From: Desulfobulbaceae bacterium
Lineage (GTDB): Bacteria > Desulfobacterota > Desulfobulbia > Desulfobulbales > SURF-16
Length of the DNA: 7,569 bases
Assembly: GCA_024763115.1 (NCBI GenBank)
Contig: JANTGB010000100.1
Coordinates: forward strand, 1-7,569
Direction: 5' to 3'
Shown here: positions 1 through 6,429 of the stretch, piece after piece
Numbering within the stretch: the stretch's first letter is position 1
Layout: each line of letters begins with the position of its first letter
Made by a program: the position numbers and the translations under genes
Notes under the pieces: generated by a model
The model's database searches: none
Told to the model about the DNA's origin: nothing
The model's input: only the letters and a program-made list of their open reading frames with translations

Positions 1-216
1 AAGACCTTTAAGCCTGCAAAGAGGGAGATAGAGGCGATTAAAGCTGCGGCGGAAAGTACTTTTAAAAAGGACAAACGTGTTACAATTCGCCTTTACGACC
101 ATGACTTCAACGGGATTCAAAAAAAGGCCCTCCAAATGGGTATCCCTTATCAAACGCTGATTTCAGGTATCATTCATCGATACGTTGAAGGCGATCTAAT
201 AACAAAAAATGGCTGA
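1..216 (+). CDS. CopG-type antitoxin of a type II toxin-antitoxin system (3' part only)
   Basis: The reading frame is open from base 1 and ends at TGA 214-216, giving the last 71 residues of a protein whose start lies before the window. The segment from about residue 24 to 66 reads DKRVTIRL, then a helix, then GIPYQTLISGIIHRYVEG. This is the characteristic ribbon-helix-helix pattern of the CopG-like antitoxin family: a short beta strand (VTIRL) that contacts DNA, followed by two helices with the GIPYQTLI turn. Such proteins bind and neutralise a cognate toxin and repress their own operon. The partner gene is not in the window; if present it should be upstream, as there is no room for one downstream. 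The gene converges on the RACo gene, with a 50-base gap. The family call is from motif memory, not from a search, and the identity of the toxin cannot be judged. Confidence 0.85.
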   Translation, partial: KTFKPAKREIEAIKAAAESTFKKDKRVTIRLYDHDFNGIQKKALQMGIPYQTLISGIIHRYVEGDLITKNG

Positions 217-266
217 CAAGCGAAAAGCGGATACGCACTCAAGGGACGATTAACCATTGAATACTG

Positions 267-2216
267 TCAAGCGGATATCTCCCTGCTCTTATTGAGCCTC
301 TTGCTGACCTCCGGGAAAATTGATCGGTCGGTGTGGGGGAGAAAAAGCGAGGCCACATACTGATCCTTGAAATTGTTGACCTCGGAGAGTTCAAAGCTTG
401 TCATCCGCTGCACTACCGCGACAACGTCCCGGCGAATATGGTTGCTCAGTTCGCTCATTCCGGCGCCCATCAGGGAACCATTCCCCACATAAAGAATTTT
501 AGCGGGATCAACCTCGGGCAGCAGGCCCACGGTCATGGCGCTGTCCAGATCGATAAATGAGCCGAATGCCCCGGCCAGAATAATCTGTTCAATATCACTG
601 ACTTCAAGTCCCACCTCTTCAATCAGGGTTTTAACCCCGGCAAAGATAGCGGCCTTGGCCCGGATAAAGTTTTGAATATCCACCTCATTCAGGACAATGT
701 CCTGGTCGATTCCAGCCTCATCTCGCCGGACAAGGACAAATTCATAACCGCTTTTTCCCTCCCTGATTCTGGGGGTTTCCCGCTCCCGGACAAATTTGCC
801 CCGCTGATCAAGCAGGCCCCGTTCAAACAGGGCCGCGACAATTATCAGCAGACCGGAACCGCAGATGCCTATAGGCGGTTTATGGTCAATGGTGGTCAGC
901 ATGGGCTCAAAGCTTTTAGGATGGAGACTGCAATCGGATATGGCTCCGGATGCAGCCCGCATACCGTGGCTGATGCCGCCGCCTTCAAAGGCCGGGCCGG
1001 CGGAACAGGCAGCGCAGACCAGCCATTCCCGGCTGCCGATAACAATTTCGGCATTGGTGCCGATATCGACAAAAAGGGTGAGTTTGTCGGTGCGGTACAT
1101 GCCGGAACCCATGACCCCGGCAACAATATCACCCCCCACATAGCTAGAAATTGAGGGATAAAGCAGGGCAATGGCATGCTGGGATAACTGCAGGCCAAGA
1201 TCAGTGGCCCTGATGGGCGGGAAAAAGGTGGAAACCGGCACATAGGGAGCGCGTCTGATATTGTTCGGTTCCAGTCCCAGAAAAAGATGGGTCATGGTGG
1301 TATTGCCGGCCAGGGTAACTGAATCTATCTCATCCCGGTTGATTGCGGCCTCAGTCAGCATCGCGTCAATAACCTTATTGATTGTCGCGGCCACCAGTTC
1401 CTGCATAAGTTCCAGGCCGCGGGGCTTTTCCGCCTGGATAATTCGGTTGATGACATCCTCGCCGTAACTTATCTGGCCGTTGTAGTCACCGGCCCGGGCC
1501 AGAATCCTGCCGCTGCGCAGATCCATTAACTGGCCCCAGATCGTGGTGGTGCCTATATCAATGGCCAGACCGAAATTACGGTCAATCCAGTTGCCGGGTT
1601 GAATGTTTACCAGGTGGGTTTTGCCCTGTTCGTGTACCGGACGGGCCAGGGTAACAGTAACCTTGAAATCCTGCTCCCGCAGTATCCGGCGAATTTTGCG
1701 CATTACCGCCAGGCTGATAATCAGTCGTCGTTCATCATATTGATTTTTCAGGCCCAGAACAATGCGGCCCGCGTCTGCCATGTTGTCCGTAGCTGCGGGC
1801 CGGGGCAGTTCGAGAAACAATTTTTCCACCGGCGGCACAAAAATACCCTGGCGTCGCAGTTCCTCAATATCAAAATAATGCAGCAGGGCCCGGTGGCGAC
1901 GGGGTACGTCAAGGGCAAGACCGCCCTCCAACAGGCCGGACTCATCAAGCAGCCGCAGGCTGACATCACCTTCAACCTGGGTGGCACAGGCCAGGCGGAT
2001 ACCATTGTCATAATCAGCAGCGCTCAGTTTTTCACTTTTGCCGCCAGTGGTTTTGCCGGATTCCACCTTTACCCGGCATTTACCGCAGACCCCGGCTCCG
2101 CCGCATGAGGCATTAATATGGATGCCGGCCTGGTGGGCCGCCTCCAGCAGGGTAGTACCGGGCTTAACCTGGATCTGGCGGTTAACCGGTTGAAATATTA
2201 CGGTATAATTGCTCAT
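267..2216 (-). CDS. RACo-family corrinoid-activating ATPase with N-terminal 2Fe-2S ferredoxin domain
   Basis: This 649-residue protein is the last gene of the operon. Residues 1 to about 95 are a plant-type 2Fe-2S ferredoxin domain with ligands Cys38, Cys44, Cys47 (CGGAGVCGKC) and Cys77. A linker follows to about residue 210. The rest is an ASKHA-type (actin/Hsp70/sugar kinase) ATPase with DIGTTT (220-225), LAGNTTM (302-308), GGD (361-363), DIGTNAE (384-390), ICGSGL (451-456) and LAGAFG (547-552). This order and length fit RACo (reductive activator of corrinoid proteins; the C-terminal part was called DUF4445). Family members use ATP to drive the uphill reduction of Co(II) to Co(I) in corrinoid proteins such as the corrinoid iron-sulfur protein or methyltransferase corrinoid subunits. 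No corrinoid protein is in the window, so the target is unknown. The ATG shares its A with the stop of the preceding gene (TGATG), with GGAG (2227-2230) 10 bases upstream. It is cytoplasmic, with no signal peptide. No clear terminator was seen after the stop. Confidence 0.92.
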   Translation of the reverse strand: MSNYTVIFQPVNRQIQVKPGTTLLEAAHQAGIHINASCGGAGVCGKCRVKVESGKTTGGKSEKLSAADYDNGIRLACATQVEGDVSLRLLDESGLLEGGLALDVPRRHRALLHYFDIEELRRQGIFVPPVEKLFLELPRPAATDNMADAGRIVLGLKNQYDERRLIISLAVMRKIRRILREQDFKVTVTLARPVHEQGKTHLVNIQPGNWIDRNFGLAIDIGTTTIWGQLMDLRSGRILARAGDYNGQISYGEDVINRIIQAEKPRGLELMQELVAATINKVIDAMLTEAAINRDEIDSVTLAGNTTMTHLFLGLEPNNIRRAPYVPVSTFFPPIRATDLGLQLSQHAIALLYPSISSYVGGDIVAGVMGSGMYRTDKLTLFVDIGTNAEIVIGSREWLVCAACSAGPAFEGGGISHGMRAASGAISDCSLHPKSFEPMLTTIDHKPPIGICGSGLLIIVAALFERGLLDQRGKFVRERETPRIREGKSGYEFVLVRRDEAGIDQDIVLNEVDIQNFIRAKAAIFAGVKTLIEEVGLEVSDIEQIILAGAFGSFIDLDSAMTVGLLPEVDPAKILYVGNGSLMGAGMSELSNHIRRDVVAVVQRMTSFELSEVNNFKDQYVASLFLPHTDRSIFPEVSKRLNKSREISA

Positions 2217-3046
2217 CAGGTTAATTCTCCAAGCTCTTCCACTGCCAGTTCCTTAAGCTGGGCCAGATCAAAAACCGGGCCGTCAACACAGACCAGCCTG
2301 TTGTCAAGATGACAGTGGCCGCAGACCCCGATCCCACATTTCATATGTCTTTCCATGGTGGTAATAATTTCCCTGTCTCTAAAGCCCATTCTGCTCAGTT
2401 CAGGAAGGAGAAAACGAATCATTATCGGCGGGCCGCAGACCAGAGAACTCCTGGGCCTTTCAATTTCAAGCCCGCTCAGCAGGGTGGTTACCACCCCCAC
2501 CTGACCGTCCCAGCCCTCTGTGGCCGTATCCACGCTGAGCCGGCAGTCAACCCCGTTTTTCCGCCATAAGTCGATATCAGTCTTAAAGGCAATGTCGTCC
2601 GGGCTGCGGCTGCCGTATAGCAGGGTAATTCTGCCATATCCCCCTTTGTCCAGGCAATAATTTATTACCCCGCGCAGGGGGGCCAGGCCAATGCCGCCGG
2701 CAACAAAGAGCAGGTTCTGGTCAGCCAGCTCTTTCATGTTAAAAGGTATGCCATAGGGGCCGCGCAGGCCAACCATGGCGCCGGGTTGCAACCGGTGCAT
2801 GGCCCCGGTCAATTTCCCGGCCAGCCTGACGCTTAATTCTATGGTGCCGGGCCGGGTAGACGACGAGGAAAAGGAAATGGGCGCCTCGCCGCAATGGGGA
2901 ACCGACACCATCATGAATTGGCCTGGTTCATAGGAAAAGGATTTATTATATTCTTTATCTCTAAATTCCAGGACAAAGGTCTTGATCTGGGGATTTTCCC
3001 GGATAATTTTTACTATTTTCGCCATTTGCGGCAGATACATGGTCAT
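2216..3046 (-). CDS. FAD/NAD(P)-binding oxidoreductase subunit, sulfhydrogenase gamma/AsrB type
   Basis: This 276-residue protein belongs to the ferredoxin-NADP reductase superfamily. Residues 1-100 form the FAD-binding barrel, with PGQF (41-44) and APISFSS (55-61), the counterpart of the RxYS flavin motif. Residues about 110-225 form the NAD(P)-binding half, with GGIGLAPL (117-124) and CGPP (204-207). The C-terminus carries a 2Fe-2S site with Cys237, Cys242, Cys245 and Cys253 (CGIGVCGHC then C), as in the electron-transfer subunit of dihydroorotate dehydrogenase (PyrK), AsrB and the gamma subunit of group 3b NiFe hydrogenases. The known role of such proteins is to exchange electron pairs with NAD(P)H and pass single electrons to iron-sulfur partners. 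Here the preceding genes make it the probable diaphorase of a formate dehydrogenase complex. NADH versus NADPH preference cannot be read safely. The start is well supported: GGAGG (3054-3058) lies 7 bases upstream, and ATG overlaps the preceding stop (TAATG). A second ATG at codon 3 is a less likely start. Confidence 0.9.
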   Translation of the reverse strand: MTMYLPQMAKIVKIIRENPQIKTFVLEFRDKEYNKSFSYEPGQFMMVSVPHCGEAPISFSSSSTRPGTIELSVRLAGKLTGAMHRLQPGAMVGLRGPYGIPFNMKELADQNLLFVAGGIGLAPLRGVINYCLDKGGYGRITLLYGSRSPDDIAFKTDIDLWRKNGVDCRLSVDTATEGWDGQVGVVTTLLSGLEIERPRSSLVCGPPIMIRFLLPELSRMGFRDREIITTMERHMKCGIGVCGHCHLDNRLVCVDGPVFDLAQLKELAVEELGELT

Positions 3047-4095
3047 TATTTTTCCTCCGCCGGCAGTTTAAGGTCATTAACCATTGCAATAAAACGAATC
3101 ATGTCCACTCCGCCGAAGCAGATGTCCACGCAGCGGCCACAGCCCACGCAGCTGGGACGGCCATGTTTTTCCACATCAATTTTCAGTTTATGAAGAAAAC
3201 GGCGGCGGATTGCCTGTTCAGCATGATTTACCGGATTATGCCCTCCGGCCATGCGGGTAAAGCCGCTGAAGGTGCAGCTGTCCCACTGGCGCAACCTGAT
3301 GCCGTGAGTTTCGGCCAACGGCTGATCCACTATGGTGAAACAGGTACAGGTGGGGCAGATATAGGCGCAGCCTCCGCAATCCTGGCAGCGATCAGACAAT
3401 TCCCGCCAAACCGGTTGCAGATCAGGATCAGCAGCCAGCCTTTTTACGGCCGGATCAACGTGAACCGTCCGGCGGAAATTTGATCTGGCCTCAAGCACTG
3501 CCTGGTACTGTTTTTTTCTGTCATCTTCGTCGGCCGGAGTAAAAAAATAACTCCAGCGCTCCAGCAGTTCCTCCCCCCTGGCCCGGTCAGCCTCGACATA
3601 AAAAGAGTCGCCCAGATCAGTAAACTGCAGGTCAAAGCCATATTCCAGAAAAGGGCCGCTGCCGGTATTGTTGCAGAAACAATGGGCAAAGGGCTGATTA
3701 CAGCCCAGGGAAATAAGGATCGCTTCCTTGCGCCGGGCAAAATAAAGGGTATCAGCCCCGTTTTGGGAAAAAATGACATCCATATAAAGAACAGCAGTAA
3801 GATCGCAGGAGCGCAGGCCGAAATAGACGGTTGGTTCAGCGGAGACAACCGGCTCAAAGCTGTAATCCTCAGCGCAATTATAAGTGGCAAGAGGATCATT
3901 CTGGGGAAAGAAAAAAGGTTTCAGCGATGACTGGGCCTGATGTTCCAGATCAAGCTGTTGCCGGTCAAGATCGTCAATAACCTCAAACAGGGTGTCGCCG
4001 TGCCGGTTTTGCACCGGGGCCACCAGTTTTCCCCCTTTGCGGATTTTGCGCAACAGGGGAACAAGGTTGTCTTTTTTTAAGATTAATCCTTTCAT
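3046..4095 (-). CDS. 4Fe-4S dicluster electron-transfer subunit, sulfhydrogenase beta/AsrA type
   Basis: This 349-residue protein matches the family of the beta subunit of group 3b NiFe hydrogenase (sulfhydrogenase) and of AsrA. Family signatures include GLRSCDLTAV (93-102), GCNQPFAHCFCNNTGSGP (131-148) and WDSCTFSGFTRMAGGHNP (271-288). Two cluster motifs stand out: Cys237, Cys240, Cys243, Cys247 (CQDCGGCAYICP, followed by Cys250 and Cys252), and Cys316, Cys319, Cys322, Cys326 (CVGCGRCVDICF). In the second, the usual proline after the last cysteine is phenylalanine. In hydrogenases these subunits carry electrons between the catalytic part and the flavin subunit. No hydrogenase subunit is present here, and the catalytic partner is evidently FdhA just upstream. 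ATG overlaps the fdhA stop (TAATG); GGAG (4107-4110) lies 11 bases before it. No signal peptide or membrane segment is visible, so it is cytoplasmic. The family is clear; the assignment to a formate dehydrogenase complex is inferred from gene order. Confidence 0.88.
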   Translation of the reverse strand: MKGLILKKDNLVPLLRKIRKGGKLVAPVQNRHGDTLFEVIDDLDRQQLDLEHQAQSSLKPFFFPQNDPLATYNCAEDYSFEPVVSAEPTVYFGLRSCDLTAVLYMDVIFSQNGADTLYFARRKEAILISLGCNQPFAHCFCNNTGSGPFLEYGFDLQFTDLGDSFYVEADRARGEELLERWSYFFTPADEDDRKKQYQAVLEARSNFRRTVHVDPAVKRLAADPDLQPVWRELSDRCQDCGGCAYICPTCTCFTIVDQPLAETHGIRLRQWDSCTFSGFTRMAGGHNPVNHAEQAIRRRFLHKLKIDVEKHGRPSCVGCGRCVDICFGGVDMIRFIAMVNDLKLPAEEK

Positions 4096-6125
4096 TAATT
4101 TATTTTCTCCAATTGGGCCGCGCAGATTTTATACTCCGGACATTTTGCCTTGGGGTCACTGGCAGCATTGGTCAATAGATTTATCGGCGCTTCAGTAAAA
4201 TGAAAAGAGGTGTAGAGCATGCCGGGGGCCACCTGTTCCGAGATCAATGCCCTTATTTTTATAGTGCCGCGCCGGGTCGCCAGATTGAGCATCTCGCCGG
4301 AAGCAAGGGTCAGAGATTCGGCATCGACCGGATTAATCTCCAGCAGGGCCTCGGGGCTTTCCCGGTTCAGAATATTGCCGGCCCTGGTCATGGCCCCGGT
4401 ATGATAATGATGATAAACCCGGCCGGTCATCAACAGAAAGGGATATTCTTCATCCGGCTGTTCGCCCGGCATCTGGTGGGCGGCCGGGACAAAACAGCCC
4501 CTGCCCCTGGCAAAATTATACTTATGGAGAAATACGGTGCCGGGATGACTGCGGTTAAAGCAGGGCCACTGCAACCCCCAGGACGACTCCAGCCGGTCAT
4601 GATACATGCCGCCGTAGACCGGGGTAAGCAGGGCAATTTCCTCCATTATCTCCGCGCTTGATTCGTAATTCATTTCATAGCCCAGCCGCCGGGCCAGAGC
4701 GCAGATTATGTCGCTGTCGGTACGGCACTCGCCAATAGGTTCAATGGCCCGGCGCACCATCTGCACCCGCCGTTCCGAATTGGTAAAGGTTCCGGTTTTC
4801 TCAGCAAAGGAGGCGGCCGGAAAAACTACATGAGCAAGTTCGGCGGTCTCGGTCGGAAAAATATCGGAAACCGCAAGAAATTCGAGATTTTCCAGGGTGT
4901 TTCTTACCTTTTCCAGGGTAGGGTCGCTTAACAGAGGGTTTTCACCCATGATAAACATGCCCTTGACCGTCTTGCCGCCCCCGTGGGTCATGTCCAGGAT
5001 GGTCAGGCCGGGTTCGGCAGGCAGATCGCGGCCCCAGGCCCCGGAGAATTCGGCCCGCACCGCCTCATTGCTCACGGCCTGGTAGCCGGGAAAGACGCCG
5101 GGCAGGGCTCCCATATCGCAGGCCCCCTGGACATTATTCTGGCCACGCAGGGGGTCAACTCCGGTATCTTCCTTTTCCACGTTGCCGGTCAGCATGGCCA
5201 GATTGGCAATGGTCTGGACATTATCAGTGCCGCATATATGCTGGGTTATGCCCAGACAGTAGCAGATTACCGCCTTGTTGGCCCGGCCATACAGTTCCGC
5301 TGCCTTTTTAAGTTGAGCCGGCGGCACATTGGCAACTGCGGCCTTTTCCGTCGGATCGAGGCGGTAAAGCATATCGCGCAGCTCATTAAAATTTTCGGTG
5401 CGGTGTTCAATAAAGACATCATCATGGAGATTGTCGTCAAGAATAAGCCGCATCAGGCAGTTCAGCAGCGGGATATCAGTGCCGGGTCGATGCTGGAGAT
5501 GGATATCGGCCCGCCGGGCCAGGGCTGTACGGCGGGGATCAATGACAATCAGCCTGCTGCCCCGGTCAAGGGCGCTGAAGATGCGCCGGGCCACCTGGGG
5601 ATGGGCCTCGGTGGTGTTTGAGCCGATAACGAGAATAACATCGGCCCGGCCTATTTCTTCAATGGAATTGGTCATGGCGCCGCTGCCGAAGGTGGTGGCC
5701 AGACCGGCCACCGTGGGCGCGTGTCAGAGCCGGGCGCAATGATCGATATTGTTGGTGCCCAGAACCGCCCGGCTGAATTTCTGCAAAAGAAAATTTTCTT
5801 CGTTGCTGCATTTGGCCGAACTGAGCAGGCCGATGCTGTCGGGCCCGGATTTTTCCTTGAGCCGGGCCAGGGATTCAGCGGTAAAATCAAGGGCCTCGTC
5901 CCAGTCAACCTCCACCAGTTTATCTTTGCGGCGGATCAAGGGGCGGGTCAACCGTCGGGGCGAATGGATAAATTCATGGATGTGCCAGCCCTTGACGCAG
6001 AGATTACCCTGGGAAACAGGATGATTACGGCTGGGTGATGAACCCGTGACCCTGCCGTTTTCTACCCGGAGATAAAGACCGCAGCCACAGCCGCAGTAAA
6101 CGCAGGTGGTTAAAATTTCCGCCAT
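4095..6125 (-). CDS. fdhA: formate dehydrogenase catalytic subunit, selenocysteine-containing (single gene read through TGA at codon 134)
   Basis: This molybdopterin oxidoreductase catalyses formate to CO2 plus two electrons, reversibly in some family members. Read as one frame it is 676 residues including selenocysteine 134. The N-terminus carries one 4Fe-4S site: Cys8, Cys11, Cys15 and Cys43 (CVYCGCGC, then NLCVKGW), with Lys45 behind it. The active site reads NNIDHCARL-Sec-HAPTVAGL. The downstream RGQNNVQGACDMG motif begins at Arg327. The 193-residue distance from Sec134 to Arg327 equals that between Sec140 and Arg333 of E. coli FdhF. His135 and Gln329 correspond to His141 and Gln335. Residues about 570-676 form the C-terminal molybdopterin dinucleotide-binding domain (LLMTGRVYHHYHTGAM). 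There is no Tat signal and no extra N-terminal ferredoxin domain, so it is a short, cytoplasmic FdhF-like form; Mo versus W cannot be told. The ATG at 6125 is fixed by AGGAGG 7 bases upstream and the conserved N-terminus. It is first gene of a four-gene operon. Confidence 0.95.
5694..5712 (-). promoter_or_regulatory. SECIS element (bacterial type) in fdhA
   Basis: On the coding strand, GGTGGCC-GGTCT-GGCCACC forms a perfect 7-base-pair hairpin with a five-base loop. Counting U of UGA as 1, it spans bases 15-33, and G23 and U24 fall in the loop just as in the E. coli fdhF SECIS, where they contact SelB. U17 is also conserved, but here it can pair with A31 rather than being bulged. The hairpin lies inside the coding sequence (codons for VAGLAT). 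Confidence 0.9.
5724..5726 (-). other. UGA codon for selenocysteine 134 of FdhA
   Basis: On the minus strand the frame runs GAT CAT TGC GCC CGG CTC TGA CAC GCG CCC. The protein family has selenocysteine (or cysteine) between the CAR(V/L) and H(G/A)P residues, exactly here. Homology continues in the same frame with no gap on either side, and a SECIS hairpin follows. A true stop or sequencing error would not preserve these features. Decoding needs SelA, SelB, SelC and SelD, whose genes must lie elsewhere in the genome. Confidence 0.95.
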
Positions 6126-6132
6126 GAATTCC

Positions 6133-6138
6133 CCTCCT
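6133..6138 (-). promoter_or_regulatory. Shine-Dalgarno site of fdhA
   Basis: AGGAGG on the minus strand is followed by seven bases and ATG at 6125-6123. It is a near-perfect match to the anti-Shine-Dalgarno sequence, and it settles the fdhA start just ahead of the first conserved cysteine cluster. Confidence 0.9.
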
Positions 6139-6152
6139 AAGTTAATGATATT

Positions 6153-6181
6153 GTTTTATCCCTAAGTTTGAATTTATTCAA
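6153..6181 (-). promoter_or_regulatory. possible sigma-70 promoter of the fdh operon
   Basis: On the minus strand TTGAAT (6181-6176) is followed after 17 bases by TAAAAC (6158-6153). Each hexamer matches four of six consensus positions. This would give a transcript start near 6146 and a leader of about 20 bases with the fdhA Shine-Dalgarno site. The match is modest in AT-rich sequence. No TGGCAC-N5-TTGC sigma-54 site was found. Confidence 0.3.
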
Positions 6182-6182
6182 A
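6167..6182. promoter_or_regulatory. candidate operator: palindrome TTTGAATTTATTCAAA
   Basis: Perfect 7-base arms (TTTGAAT / ATTCAAA) surround a two-base centre. The core TTGA-N6-TCAA has the half-site spacing used by FNR/CRP-family regulators, which include redox and nitrosative stress regulators in sulfate reducers. It covers the -35 region of the candidate fdh promoter, so if used there it would fit repression better than activation. Chance occurrence in AT-rich DNA is possible. Confidence 0.35.
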
Positions 6183-6399
6183 TAATTTTGCAAGATAAAA
6201 GTTTGATTCAGAGTAACGACTCGCCGGGTAAGCATATTAATTAAGCTAACCTCCGCGTAATTGTAACTGGTAACAGGGGGCCTTGTAAGCAGTCACGATT
6301 AAGCGGTATTCAGTGTTGTTACTGTTTGATTTTCTTTGCCGTAATCAAGCGTATATTTTTTTAAAAAAAAGAACAGGATTACAAACCCCATTTTTTTCC

Positions 6400-6429
6400 T
6401 TGACAATATACCATTCCTGCCTTTATATA
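6400..6429 (+). promoter_or_regulatory. probable sigma-70 promoter of sat
   Basis: A perfect TTGACA -35 hexamer (6400-6405) is followed after 18 bases by TATATA (6424-6429), four of six matches to the -10 consensus. T7 (6391-6397) just upstream resembles an UP element. The predicted transcript start near 6436 leaves a leader of about 80 bases before sat. The -10 register is uncertain by one or two bases. Confidence 0.55.

Noticed and set aside
225..277. Direct repeat AAGCGGATA at 225-233 and 269-277 as an attachment or insertion scar
   Set aside because: Nine bases, with the second copy running into the RACo coding sequence and no transposase or integrase nearby. Chance is sufficient.
4983..5621. 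A 212-codon frame on the plus strand inside fdhA
   Set aside because: It is antisense to a strongly conserved catalytic domain, its translation has no recognisable motif, and it fits the open antisense frames expected in GC-rich coding DNA.
4095..5711. A separate 538-residue oxidoreductase gene starting at GTG 5711
   Set aside because: It begins in the middle of the SECIS hairpin and the active-site region, lacks the 4Fe-4S domain, and is in the same frame as the 133 residues upstream. It is the part of fdhA after the Sec codon.
6126..6300. Sigma-54 promoter for the fdh operon
   Set aside because: A TTGCAA motif occurs on the minus strand (complement near 6188-6193), but there is no GG of a -24 element at the required distance upstream.
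6328..6362. TGATT...AATCA hairpin followed by a T run as an intrinsic terminator
   Set aside because: The stem has only five mostly A-T pairs, the T run is not adjacent, and no plus-strand gene lies upstream within the region.
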